A DNA stretch of 64,000 nt from contig NZ_JADPKR010000081.1 of assembly GCF_023074055.1 (NCBI RefSeq), forward strand, positions 164,504 to 228,503, read 5' to 3'. Positions 44,187-52,858 of the stretch are shown here, one piece after another. The position numbers were made by a program, and so were the translations under genes. Each line of letters opens with the position of its first letter. Position 1 is the first letter of the stretch. The notes below the pieces were generated by a model. The model saw nothing but the letters and a program-made list of their open reading frames with translations, was not told the origin of the DNA and did not search any database. Source of the DNA: Bradyrhizobium sp. 141. GTDB taxonomy: Bacteria; Pseudomonadota; Alphaproteobacteria; Rhizobiales; Xanthobacteraceae.

Positions 44187-45137
44187 ATGCAGCGTCGTGA
44201 CTTCTTGAGACTTTCTGTTGGAACTGCAGCCGCGGCTGCATTCGCTTCGCGCGCCAATGCGCAGAGTGCGGTGAAGGAAATTCGTATCGGTTACCAGAAG
44301 ACCGGCGTGCTGGTGATCGCGCGTCAGCAAGCTTCACTGGAAAAACATTTCACTGCCTTGGGCATCGACGTGAAATGGATCGAGTTCTCCTCGGGGCCGC
44401 CGATGATGGAGGCGATGAATGTCGGCAGCGTCGATTTCGGCGCCGTCGGCGATTCTCCGCCGGTGTTCGCCCAGGCCGCGGGTGCCGCGATCGTCTACGC
44501 CGCGGGCCAGCCCATCACCAACGGCCAGGGCATTCTGGTGCCGAAGGAGTCCCCGATCCGCACCATCGCCGATTTGAAGGGCAAGCGCATCGGCTTCACC
44601 AAGGGCTCCAGCGCCCACAATATCGTGGTGCAGACCCTGGAGAAGGCGGGTCTCACCTATGCCGACATCTCGCCGGTCTATCTGACGCCGCCGGACGCAG
44701 GTCCCGCTTTTGCCAACGGCAGCATCGAGGCCTGGGCGATTTGGGATCCCTATTTCGCGATCGGCGAGGCCAAGCAGGGCGGCCGCATCCTGATCAATTC
44801 GCGCGAGATCACCAAGACCAATTCCTTCTACATCGCCAATCGCGAGTTCGCGAAGAGCCACGGCGCGATCCTGCAACAGATCGTCGACGTCACGACCGCG
44901 GCGGGCAGATGGGCCGAACAGCACCGCGACGAGGTCGCCAAATCGCTCGCCGCGATCACCGGCGTGCCGCTTGACATCCAGACCGTCGCCGCCAAACGCG
45001 CGAACTTCGTGGTCGGCCCCGTCACCGACGACATCGTCGCGACCCAGCAGGGCGTCGCCGACCGCTTCTACAAGCTCGGCCTGATCCCGAAGCCGATCGT
45101 CATCCGCGACATCGTCTGGCGCAACCCGGCAGCCTGA
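44187..45137 (+). CDS. ssuA: aliphatic sulfonate ABC transporter binding protein
   Basis: A 316-residue periplasmic binding protein of the SsuA/TauA (NMT1-like) family. A Tat signal (MQRRDFLRLSVGTAAAAAFA) precedes the mature part: EIRIGYQKTGVLVIARQ, WIEFSSGPPMMEAMNVGSVD and DSPPVFAQAAGAAIVYA. It captures alkanesulfonates as a sulfur source. It is the first gene of the operon, ahead of a second related binding protein. A GGGAGTGTGG ribosome site precedes the ATG. Confidence 0.9.
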   Translation: MQRRDFLRLSVGTAAAAAFASRANAQSAVKEIRIGYQKTGVLVIARQQASLEKHFTALGIDVKWIEFSSGPPMMEAMNVGSVDFGAVGDSPPVFAQAAGAAIVYAAGQPITNGQGILVPKESPIRTIADLKGKRIGFTKGSSAHNIVVQTLEKAGLTYADISPVYLTPPDAGPAFANGSIEAWAIWDPYFAIGEAKQGGRILINSREITKTNSFYIANREFAKSHGAILQQIVDVTTAAGRWAEQHRDEVAKSLAAITGVPLDIQTVAAKRANFVVGPVTDDIVATQQGVADRFYKLGLIPKPIVIRDIVWRNPAA

Positions 45138-45175
45138 TCGTGCCCACCACTCTTCCCACGCATAAGGGTTTGAAC

Positions 45176-46129
45176 ATGAGGCGTATCATTCAGCGTCTGA
45201 TCGCAGCCGTCGTGCTGTCGATCGGTATCGTCGCCGCCGCGGTCGGCACCTCCTACGGCCAGGACAAGGTGGTCCGCATCGGCTACCAGAAATACGGCAA
45301 GCTGGTGCTGCTCAAGAGCAAGGGCACGCTGGAGCCGAAGCTCGCCGCCGACGGCTACAAGGTGGTGTGGACCGAATTCCCGTCAGGTCCGCCGTTGCTC
45401 GAGGCGCTCAATGTCGGCGCCATCGATTTCGGCAATACCGGCGAAGCCCCGCCGATCTTCGCGCAGGCCGCGGGCGCGCCGATCCAGTATGTCGCCTATG
45501 AACCGCCGGCGCCGAAGGGCGAGGCGATCCTGGTGCCAAAGGACGGCCCGCTGAAATCGGTCGCGGACCTCAGGGGTAAGAAGGTCGCGCTGAACAAGGG
45601 CTCCAACGTCCACTACCTCCTGGTCAAGGCGCTGGAGAAGGCCGGCGTGAAATATTCGGAAGTCGAGCCGGTGTTCCTCGCGCCCGCCGATGCCCGTGCC
45701 GCGTTCGAGCGCGGAGCGGTCGATGCATGGGTGATCTGGGATCCGTTCCAGGCCGCGGCGGAAGCCGCCACCGGCGCCCGCACGCTCACTGATGGCACCG
45801 GCATCGTCGCAAACTACCAGTTCTATTTCTCCTCGAAGAAATTTCTCGACGCCAACCCGAAGATTGTCGACGCAGTGCTGGCCGAGCTCAGCGCGGTCGA
45901 CGATTGGGCCAAGGGCGACATCCATGCGGTTGCCGAACAGCTGGCGCCGTCGATCGGATTGCCGATCCCGGTGGTCGAGGTGGCCTTGAGGCGGCAGGCC
46001 TACGGCATCAAGCCGATCACGGATGGCGTCATCGCCGACCAGCAGCAGGTTGCCGACGCGTTCTTCGCGCTGGGCCTCATCCCCAAATCCATCAAGATCT
46101 CCGACGTGGCTCGGAAGTCAGGATCGTGA
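45176..46129 (+). CDS. second sulfonate ABC binding protein
   Basis: A 317-residue paralogue of the upstream SsuA: VVRIGYQKYGKLVLLKS, WTEFPSGPPLLEALNVGAID and GEAPPIFAQAAGAPIQYVAY align with it. It has an ordinary Sec-type signal peptide (about residues 1-28, ending GTSYG), unlike the Tat signal of its neighbour. The two probably widen the range of sulfonates taken up. Its stop overlaps a GTG that could start ssuD. Confidence 0.87.
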   Translation: MRRIIQRLIAAVVLSIGIVAAAVGTSYGQDKVVRIGYQKYGKLVLLKSKGTLEPKLAADGYKVVWTEFPSGPPLLEALNVGAIDFGNTGEAPPIFAQAAGAPIQYVAYEPPAPKGEAILVPKDGPLKSVADLRGKKVALNKGSNVHYLLVKALEKAGVKYSEVEPVFLAPADARAAFERGAVDAWVIWDPFQAAAEAATGARTLTDGTGIVANYQFYFSSKKFLDANPKIVDAVLAELSAVDDWAKGDIHAVAEQLAPSIGLPIPVVEVALRRQAYGIKPITDGVIADQQQVADAFFALGLIPKSIKISDVARKSGS

Positions 46130-46137
46130 GCAAGACC

Positions 46138-47304
46138 ATGAGCAAGCAACTCAACGCCAACATCCTCTGGTTCCTGCCGACCCACGGCGACGGCCGCTAT
46201 CTCGGCACCGGCATCGGCGGCCGCGAGGTCAACTTCAACTATCTGCGGCAGATCGCGCAGGCCGCCGATCAGCTCGGCTATTTCGGCGTGCTGCTGCCGA
46301 CTGGACGATCTTGCGAAGATTCCTGGATCGTCGCTTCTTCAGTGGCGCCGTTCACCGAGCGACTGCGCTATCTCGTGGCTGTCCGCCCCGGCCTGCAATC
46401 GCCGAGCGTTGCCGCGCGCATGACCGCGACGCTCGACCGCATCACTAACGGTCGGCTCCTCGTCAACGTCGTCACCGGCGGCGATCCCGTCGAGAACAAG
46501 GGCGACGGCATCTTCCTGTCCCATGACGAGCGCTATGACGTCACCCGCGAGTTCCTGGGCGTCTATAGCGACCTGCTCGCCGGCAAGACCGTCAATGTCG
46601 AGGGCAAGCACATCCATGTCGAGGGCGGCAAGCTGCTGTTTCCGCCGGTGCAGGCGCCGCGGCCGCCGCTGTATTTCGGCGGCTCGTCCGATGCCGGCAT
46701 CGACGTCGCGGTCGACACCGTCGACAAATATCTCACCTGGGGCGAGCCGCCGGCGCTGGTCGCCGAGAAGATCGCGAAGGTGAGGGAGGTGGCCGCTGCG
46801 CGCGGCAGAAAACTCTCCTTCGGCATTCGGCTTCACGTGATCGTCCGCGAGACCAACGAAGCGGCCTGGCGCGCCGCGAACGATCTGATCCGGCATGTCA
46901 GCGACGAGACCATTGCGCTGGCGCAGAAGAACTTCGCCCGCATGGATTCCGTCGGCCAGCAGCGCATGGCGCAGCTCCACGGCGGCAAGCGCGACAAGCT
47001 CGAGATCGCCCCGAACCTGTGGGCCGGTGTCGGTCTCGTGCGCGGCGGCGCCGGCACGGCGCTGGTCGGCGATGCCGAGACTGTCGCGGCCCGCATCAGG
47101 GAGTATCAGGAGATCGGCATCGATACTTTCATCATGTCGGGCTACCCGCATCTGGAGGAAGCCTATCGCTTCGCCGAGCTGGTGTTCCCGCTGCTCGCGC
47201 TGGAGCAGCCGAGCAACGTGACCAAGCTGCATTTCAACGGCGGTCCTTTCGGGGAGACGGTCGGCAGCGACTTCCGTCCGCAGCATCGTGTGTCGCAGTC
47301 ATGA
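46138..47304 (+). CDS. ssuD: FMNH2-dependent alkanesulfonate monooxygenase
   Basis: A 388-residue luciferase-like TIM-barrel enzyme that splits alkanesulfonates to aldehyde and sulfite. It reads very close to E. coli SsuD: ILWFLPTHGDGRYLGT, GVLLPTGRSCEDSWIVASS with the conserved Cys and flavin loop, YLTWGEPPALVAEK, FGIRLHVIVRETNEAAW and NLWAGVGLVRGGAGTALVGD. The ATG at 46138 is chosen; a GTG at 46126 overlapping the previous stop is an alternative. It overlaps ssuC by four bases (ATGA). Confidence 0.96.
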   Translation: MSKQLNANILWFLPTHGDGRYLGTGIGGREVNFNYLRQIAQAADQLGYFGVLLPTGRSCEDSWIVASSVAPFTERLRYLVAVRPGLQSPSVAARMTATLDRITNGRLLVNVVTGGDPVENKGDGIFLSHDERYDVTREFLGVYSDLLAGKTVNVEGKHIHVEGGKLLFPPVQAPRPPLYFGGSSDAGIDVAVDTVDKYLTWGEPPALVAEKIAKVREVAAARGRKLSFGIRLHVIVRETNEAAWRAANDLIRHVSDETIALAQKNFARMDSVGQQRMAQLHGGKRDKLEIAPNLWAGVGLVRGGAGTALVGDAETVAARIREYQEIGIDTFIMSGYPHLEEAYRFAELVFPLLALEQPSNVTKLHFNGGPFGETVGSDFRPQHRVSQS

Positions 47305-48107
47305 GCCTGATCGACAGCGTTTCACTCCCGCGCAGCTTTCGTCTGCCGCGGGTCGACGGCCTGATCCAGTGGATCGTGCCGCTCGCCATCATCGCGATCT
47401 GGCAGGTCGCGAGCGTCACCGGTTTCGTGCCGACCCGTGTGCTGCCGGCGCCGAGCGACGTCCTGCTCGCAGGCTGGAAGCTGCTGCTCTCCGGTGAGCT
47501 CGTTCGCAACATCTGGGTCTCGTTCTGGCGCGCCTCGATCGGCTTTCTGATCGGCGGCAGCATCGGCTTCGCGTTCGGCCTCGCAAACGGCCTGTCGCAG
47601 CTCTCGGCAAAACTCACCGACACCACCTTGCAGATGGTGCGCAACGTGCCGCATCTGGCGCTGATCCCGCTGGTCATTCTCTGGTTCGGTATCGATGAGA
47701 GCGCAAAACTGTTCCTGGTGGCGCTGGGCGTGTTCTTCCCGATCTATCTCAACACGCTGCACGGTATCCGTACCGTCGATCCGCAGCTGATCGAGATGGG
47801 CCGCATCTACGGCATGAGCGATGGCGAACTGTTCCGCCGGGTGATCTTCCCGGGCGCGCTGCCTTCGATCTTCGTCGGCATCCGCTTCGCGCTCGGCATC
47901 ATGTGGCTGACTTTGATCGTCGCCGAGACCATCGCGGCCTCCTCAGGCCTCGGCTACATGGCGATGCAGGCGCGCGAGTTCATGCTGATCGACGTCGTCG
48001 TGCTCTCGATCCTGATCTACGCCCTGCTCGGCAAGCTCGCCGACAGTGCCTCCCGCGTGCTGGAGCGTCTCACGCTCTCCTGGCACCCCGCCTATTGGAA
48101 ACGTTGA
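47301..48107 (+). CDS. ssuC: aliphatic sulfonate ABC permease
   Basis: A 268-residue inner-membrane permease. Helices begin at IVPLAIIAIWQVASVTGFVP (about residues 25-44). The coupling loop for the ATPase reads DPQLIEMGRIYGMSDGELFR, followed by RVIFPGALPSIFVGIRFALG, as in SsuC/TauC. It pairs with SsuB. The start overlaps ssuD by four bases. Confidence 0.94.
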   Translation: MSLIDSVSLPRSFRLPRVDGLIQWIVPLAIIAIWQVASVTGFVPTRVLPAPSDVLLAGWKLLLSGELVRNIWVSFWRASIGFLIGGSIGFAFGLANGLSQLSAKLTDTTLQMVRNVPHLALIPLVILWFGIDESAKLFLVALGVFFPIYLNTLHGIRTVDPQLIEMGRIYGMSDGELFRRVIFPGALPSIFVGIRFALGIMWLTLIVAETIAASSGLGYMAMQAREFMLIDVVVLSILIYALLGKLADSASRVLERLTLSWHPAYWKR

Positions 48108-48127
48108 GCAGAAATACTGGGAATCAC

Positions 48128-48976
48128 ATGCAGACAGCCGTTCGTAGCTCCCTTCCGGAAACCGAGTTCACCAGCCGCGCCAATTTCGCGCCGCACGCCC
48201 GTGTGGTGCGCGAGGAGCGCCAAGGAGAACGTCAAGCGCAGACGACCGGCCTGCCGCTCAGCATCCGCGGCTTGCGCAAATCCTTCGGCGACAACGAGGT
48301 GCTGCGCGGCATCGACCTGCACATTCCCGCCGGCCAATTCGTCGCCATCGTGGGAAGAAGCGGTTGCGGCAAGAGCACGCTGCTGCGCCTCATCGCCGGC
48401 CTGGACAAGATCGACGCCGGCAGCATCAGCTTCGGCCAGGATGTCCAGCCCGAGGACATCCGCGTGATGTTCCAGGAGCCGCGGCTGTTGCCCTGGGCAC
48501 GCGTGCTGGCCAATGTCGAAGTAGGTCTTGGCCGCGATCGCGCCTTGGGCGATGCGCATGCGCGCGCCGAGAAGGCGCTGACCGAGGTCGGGCTTGCCGA
48601 CAAGCGCGACCAGTGGCCATCGGTGTTGTCCGGCGGCCAGAAGCAGCGCGTCGCGCTTGGCCGTGCGCTGGTCTCGCGTCCGCGCGTGCTCGCCTTCGAC
48701 GAGCCGCTCGGTGCGCTGGACGCTCTGACCCGGATCTCGATGCAGCGTCTCCTGGAGCGCGTCTGGCGCGACCAGGGCTTTACCGCGATCCTCGTGACCC
48801 ACGACGTCGCCGAAGCCGTTGCGCTGGCAGATCGCGTGCTCGTGATCGATGAGGGCCGCATCGCCCACGACGTCACGGTTAACGCAGGCAGGCCGCGTCA
48901 GCGCGGTTCGGCCGAGCTTGCCGGCCTCGAAGGCTCGATCCTGAGCCACCTGTTGTCGGCGGACGATCGTACCTAA
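48128..48976 (+). CDS. ssuB: aliphatic sulfonate ABC ATP-binding protein
   Basis: A 282-residue ATPase. The first 45 residues are a polar extension not needed by the family. Then come Walker A (GRSGCGKST), the Q-loop (VMFQEPRLLPWARV), the signature LSGGQKQRVALGRALVSRP, Walker B (LAFDEPLGALD) and the switch His (VTHDVAEAVALAD). It powers the SsuA/SsuC importer. It follows ssuC by 20 bases. Confidence 0.94.
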   Translation: MQTAVRSSLPETEFTSRANFAPHARVVREERQGERQAQTTGLPLSIRGLRKSFGDNEVLRGIDLHIPAGQFVAIVGRSGCGKSTLLRLIAGLDKIDAGSISFGQDVQPEDIRVMFQEPRLLPWARVLANVEVGLGRDRALGDAHARAEKALTEVGLADKRDQWPSVLSGGQKQRVALGRALVSRPRVLAFDEPLGALDALTRISMQRLLERVWRDQGFTAILVTHDVAEAVALADRVLVIDEGRIAHDVTVNAGRPRQRGSAELAGLEGSILSHLLSADDRT

Positions 48977-49009
48977 ATACAGGGAACCCCGTTTCGGGGG
49001 AGCAATGCC

Positions 49010-49591
49010 ATGAATGTAGTGCCCCGCGATCTCATGACTGAAATTCCTGTCTCGTCCGCCGATTTCCGCGGCGCCATGCGCCATCTCACCGGCGGCGTCA
49101 GCGTCATCACCGCCGGGCGGGGCAAGGACATCACCGGCATGACGGTGACATCGGTGACCTCATTGTCTGTCGAGCCGCCGACGCTGCTGGTCAGCATCAA
49201 CCGCGATGCCTCGTCCTTCCCCTTGATCCGCCGCCACGGTGCTTTCGGCGTGAACATCCTCAATGCCGACCAGCTCGATGTTGCCGAGCGCTTTGCTGGC
49301 AAGGGCGGGCTGAAGGGCGCTGATCGTTTCGCCGGGGCCAAATGGGTGACCGCGGTCTCGGGCGTTCCGCTCCTGGTCGGCGCGCTGTCGGCCTTCGATT
49401 GCGAGGTCGAGGAGATCGTCGAACGCCACTCGCATGGCATCGTCATCGGCCGTGTCAGAGACATCAAAAGCTCGACCCGCACCGCTGCACTGGCGTATTG
49501 GCACGGCCAGTATGTGGCGGTCGACCAGGACGAGGACGCGGCTAGGCTCGCCGAAGTCAGCCTTCCCGCGCGCGGCCGGCGCGGCGTTTGA
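49010..49591 (+). CDS. flavin reductase (FMN-binding split barrel)
   Basis: A 193-residue NAD(P)H-dependent flavin reductase of the split-barrel type: FRGAMRHLTGGVSVITAGRG, GMTVTSVTSLSVEPPTLLVS, FGVNILNADQLDVAERFAG and HGIVIGRVRDIK. In this position it most likely supplies FMNH2 to SsuD, taking the place of SsuE, which belongs to a different fold. It lies 33 bases after ssuB and closes the operon. Confidence 0.88.
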   Translation: MNVVPRDLMTEIPVSSADFRGAMRHLTGGVSVITAGRGKDITGMTVTSVTSLSVEPPTLLVSINRDASSFPLIRRHGAFGVNILNADQLDVAERFAGKGGLKGADRFAGAKWVTAVSGVPLLVGALSAFDCEVEEIVERHSHGIVIGRVRDIKSSTRTAALAYWHGQYVAVDQDEDAARLAEVSLPARGRRGV

Positions 49592-49688
49592 TCGCCGCCC
49601 GACGGGGCCGCGCAGGCTGGCCTTTTCCCCGTCATCGCTCTAGAAGCGCCTTGAGCCCTCCCGTTTCGGGAGGCCATGGAGCGGATCG

Positions 49689-49847
49689 ATGAAGCGTATC
49701 GCGACCTTCGCCTTCTACGCCGTCGGCGCGCTCGCGATCGCCTATCTCGCGCTCTACGCCTACGCGATGTTCTCAGGCCAGCCTGTGATCATCCCCGGCG
49801 ATCCCATCCACATCTTCCGCAAGCCCGACGCGCCGAGTTATTCGTAG
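49689..49847 (+). CDS. small single-pass membrane protein
   Basis: A 52-residue protein: MKRIATFAFYAVGALAIAYL then ALYAYAMFSGQPVIIPGD and a short polar tail ending APSYS. The single helix with a short exterior tail and the clean start suggest a real but unnamed gene. It lies about 100 bases past the flavin reductase and may be a separate unit. Confidence 0.5.
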   Translation: MKRIATFAFYAVGALAIAYLALYAYAMFSGQPVIIPGDPIHIFRKPDAPSYS

Positions 49848-49861
49848 AACTCGGCAGGTCT

Positions 49862-49982
49862 CGTAGGGTGGGCAAAGCGACTTGTCCGCCGTAGCTCGAA
49901 GAGCGAAGGCGGAAGCGTGCCCACCACTTCGATCCAACGAAAATGGTGGGCACGGCGCAAGTGCGCCTTTGCCCACCCTACG
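49862..49982. repeat. palindromic repeat family C, copy 3
   Basis: Arms CGTAGGGTGGGCAAAG and CTTTGCCCACCCTACG, with CGTGCCCACCA / TGGTGGGCACG inside and extra nested GAAGAGCGAAGGCGGAAG sequence in the left half. Longer than the other two copies. Confidence 0.88.
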
Positions 49983-50007
49983 GCACCGGTACTCCTACGG
50001 TCCCCAC

Positions 50008-51156
50008 TCACCCCCTCAAAATCGCCAGCGCCAGGGTCTGCGCGCGCGGCACGATGCTGTCGAGCTCGAGATATTCCTCCGGCGTGTGCGCGAGGCCACC
50101 GACGGGGCCAAGGCCGCAGATGGTCGGCGTGCCCACGGCGGCGGTGAAGCCGGAATCGGCGCAGCCGCCGGAGAACTCGCCCTGGAGCGTGGTGAGGCCG
50201 GCCTGCCTTGCGGCCGCCTGGTAGTTTTCGAACAGCGCTTTCGACTCCGCGCTCTGCACCACCGGCACGAACTCGCCCTTGATGGTCAGCGTTGCGCTAG
50301 TGCCCGGCACGTAAGATGTCGCGACGATCGTCTCGATCGCTTCCATCACCCTGGCACGATCGGCCGGATCGACATAACGCAGGTCGATCTGGCCTTCGGC
50401 GTAGGGCGCCGTGGTGTTGACGGACTGCCCGCCCGAGACGAGGCCGACATTCAGCGTGATGCCCTTGTCGAGATCGGTGAGCGCGTGGATCTTGACGATC
50501 TTCTGCGCGAGCTCGCCGATCGCGCTGACGCCCGCGGCGAAATTGGCGCCGGAATGCGCGGCTTTGCCGGTGATGGCCAGATGCATGAAGATGCCGCCCT
50601 TGCGCCCGGTGACGACGTTGCCGGTGGGGCGGCCCGGCTCGGAATTGAATACGGCGCGGGCGGCGCGGCCCTCGCGCTCGATCACGGGCCGGGAGGAGGG
50701 CGAGCCGATCTCCTCGTCCGAGGTGATCAGCAGCTTGATCGGATGCGGGTTGCCACCGAATTTGTGGAAGGCGGTTGCAACGAACACGTTCATGACGAGG
50801 CCGGATTTCATGTCGGCGACACCAGGACCGTAGGCGCGGCCATCCTTGATGGTGAAGGGACGGCGCCCGGCCTCGCCCTTGCCGAACACGGTGTCGCGAT
50901 GTCCCATCAACAGCACCGGCCTTTCGTTGCTGCCGGGCTTTGCCACCTCGGCATGGATCGCATCGCCGAAGGCGTCGTGGCTCTCGCGCCGGCACGGAAT
51001 GCCGTGCTCGGCAAAATGCCGCTCGAACCGCGCCCCGACCGCATCGACGCCTTCCTTGTCATAGGAGCCGGAATCGATGTTCACGACATCGCGGAGCAGA
51101 TCGATCATCGCCTGCCGCTGTGCCGCCAGCCAGTCCGTGATTTGAGCTTCAGACAT
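50008..51156 (-). CDS. M20-family metallopeptidase (CPG2-like)
   Basis: A 382-residue zinc hydrolase. Metal ligands: His87 in LLMGHRDTVF, Asp115 in GPGVADMKSG (bridging), Glu149 next to the catalytic Glu148 in SDEEIG, then Glu in FNSEPG and His near the C terminus in LAHTPEEYLELD. The lid domain lies between about residues 185 and 300. It resembles glutamate carboxypeptidase-like M20A enzymes; it is cytosolic (no signal). The substrate is not known: a peptide or N-acyl amino acid. Confidence 0.9.
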   Translation of the reverse strand: MSEAQITDWLAAQRQAMIDLLRDVVNIDSGSYDKEGVDAVGARFERHFAEHGIPCRRESHDAFGDAIHAEVAKPGSNERPVLLMGHRDTVFGKGEAGRRPFTIKDGRAYGPGVADMKSGLVMNVFVATAFHKFGGNPHPIKLLITSDEEIGSPSSRPVIEREGRAARAVFNSEPGRPTGNVVTGRKGGIFMHLAITGKAAHSGANFAAGVSAIGELAQKIVKIHALTDLDKGITLNVGLVSGGQSVNTTAPYAEGQIDLRYVDPADRARVMEAIETIVATSYVPGTSATLTIKGEFVPVVQSAESKALFENYQAAARQAGLTTLQGEFSGGCADSGFTAAVGTPTICGLGPVGGLAHTPEEYLELDSIVPRAQTLALAILRG

Positions 51157-51288
51157 GTGGTCCCTCGCGTGGTTGTCCCGCGAGGTTATAGGGTGTTGTG
51201 CCGGCGAGACCTAGTCGCCGGATGCGATGCCGCCATGTGTTCAGTCCCGTAGCCCGGATGAACGCAGCGATATCCGGGGAGCCACAAC

Positions 51289-51332
51289 GCGCCGTCGCCC
51301 GCATGTCGCTTCGCTCATGCGGGCGACGGCGC
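51289..51332. terminator. perfect 17-bp hairpin between minus-strand genes
   Basis: Arms GCGCCGTCGCCCGCATG and CATGCGGGCGACGGCGC form a perfect 17-bp stem with a 10-base loop. It lies 17 bases past the stop of the haloperoxidase gene on the minus strand and could terminate it, though no T-run follows. The segment TAGCCCGGATGAACGCAGCG just left of it is another recurring intergenic motif. Confidence 0.5.
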
Positions 51333-51348
51333 TCAAACGGCCGCCGGC

Positions 51349-52599
51349 TTAGCGGCTCGGCTCGGCCTTCGCCTCGGCACCGCGAAGCTGCGTCGCGACG
51401 GTCAAGGCACCGATCTTACGGCCCATGTCCTTGCCGACTTCGGTCGAGAACCGGTAGTGAAAGCCGGCCCAGATGCGTGCATTGGCGACTTCGTCGCTGT
51501 AGTCCTGCAGCCGCGACCATTTGCGTGTGACCCCCGGAGCCGTCGGGCTGGTCAGGGAGAACTCGCCAAAATCTCCAACGACAGTTTGGAGCACGGTCGA
51601 GATGGCAGCCGAGGAGATGCAGTGCGCGCAGGGATATTCCGGATGCATCGGCGTGTCCCCGAGCGGCAGCCAGGAGGGATCGCGTGGCGTCGCGGCATTC
51701 GACGTCAGATCGCCGTTGCGTATCGCGGTGATCGGACGCCAGAAATTGTAGTGGTACTTGGCGTCAAAGACCGCAACGAGGGCATCGTTGCCCGCCATCG
51801 ACGTCAACGCGAACAGCCGCGCGCAGTCGACGATATCCATTCCCTTGGCCAATGCGGCCTGCTTCACGATGGGATTGTAAGTGCGGGCACCGACGAAGAA
51901 CCAAAAGCGGCCGATCGTCGTTTGCTCAGGTGTCCGGACTGGGCTGCCTCTGCCGCCGACCTCGCGGATCTCGTTGACGTCCTTGGTCCAGACCTCTGAA
52001 TCGAGCGAGGGTGGCGGTCCGGGGCGGAACTGCGATCCCGACTCCAGGACCCACGGTGTTGTCGCGCCCGTGGTCGAGAAGAGCGGGACGGCGGTCGGCA
52101 CATAGGCCCCCGGTGTGGTCAGGGGCCGGTAAGTTTCGACAACGTTACTGCCATCCTTGGCACGAAGCTGGATGATCTGCACCGCGGCCTCTTTCCCGAG
52201 CGCGATGCCTGCTGTCTTGGACTCGCCGTCGGCAATCGGCGCCAGAGAGTTCGACAGCGCTACCTGCAAATCCGACTTGAGGTCCGGATAGATCGACAGC
52301 AGCATATCGTGAGCCGCAACTGCCGCTGCGGCTTCCCGCGAGGTCGAACGCTCCGCGGACAATGCGATCTTGTACGGTGCGTACCGGCGATCGATCGCAT
52401 TCACGGCCTCGTACATCGCAACATGCATCATGGACAAGGCGCGGCTGTGCGGCGCCGGCGGGATTTGCTTCTCGGCGGCAATCGCGTCGGCTTTGGCGTT
52501 CCAGTCCATGATCACGTCCGCGCGCGCAAGCGGCGCTGCGGCCGCAATCAGCGCTGCAATCAGCGATAAGCGGGAGATCGTCCACGAAGCATATTTCAT
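51349..52599 (-). CDS. vanadium-haloperoxidase-like PAP2 protein, secreted
   Basis: A 416-residue secreted protein. Signal peptide: about residues 1-27, ending PLARA. The PAP2/vanadium-haloperoxidase pocket is visible: KYHYNFWRPITAIRNGD (Lys and Arg of the first motif), HPEYPCAHCISSAAISTVL (where SGH is expected; here CAH, with the His kept), and NARIWAGFHYRFSTEV (Arg and His of the third motif). The His and Arg ligands are intact but the Ser is replaced, so halide oxidation or phosphatase activity is uncertain. Confidence 0.82.
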   Translation of the reverse strand: MKYASWTISRLSLIAALIAAAAPLARADVIMDWNAKADAIAAEKQIPPAPHSRALSMMHVAMYEAVNAIDRRYAPYKIALSAERSTSREAAAAVAAHDMLLSIYPDLKSDLQVALSNSLAPIADGESKTAGIALGKEAAVQIIQLRAKDGSNVVETYRPLTTPGAYVPTAVPLFSTTGATTPWVLESGSQFRPGPPPSLDSEVWTKDVNEIREVGGRGSPVRTPEQTTIGRFWFFVGARTYNPIVKQAALAKGMDIVDCARLFALTSMAGNDALVAVFDAKYHYNFWRPITAIRNGDLTSNAATPRDPSWLPLGDTPMHPEYPCAHCISSAAISTVLQTVVGDFGEFSLTSPTAPGVTRKWSRLQDYSDEVANARIWAGFHYRFSTEVGKDMGRKIGALTVATQLRGAEAKAEPSR

Positions 52600-52802
52600 G
52601 GCGTGCCCTTTCGGTTGAAGAACGTTCGCGAAAACGCGGATGCGGCACCTCGCCGGCATCCTGCCAAGCGGCACCGGGACTCTAACGATGTTACGGCGTG
52701 TCGTTTGTGAACTGCTTCACGCCCCGTTCCTCCCGGCGCTGTCCCGGCCCAAGCGCAATGCGCAGCGGGCAGGGACGACTCCAGCATAGCACTACCCCGC
52801 AA

Positions 52803-52832
52803 AGAAAAATGCCCGGGACTGGCCCGGGCATT
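52803..52832 (-). terminator. rho-independent terminator for flbD
   Basis: On the minus strand, AATGCCCGGG and CCCGGGCATT form a 10-bp stem with a 4-base loop, followed by TTTTTCTTT. It lies about 25 bases after the flbD stop and is a textbook intrinsic terminator. Confidence 0.88.
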
Positions 52833-52858
52833 CGCCTCCTCGATAATGTCAGAAGCCT

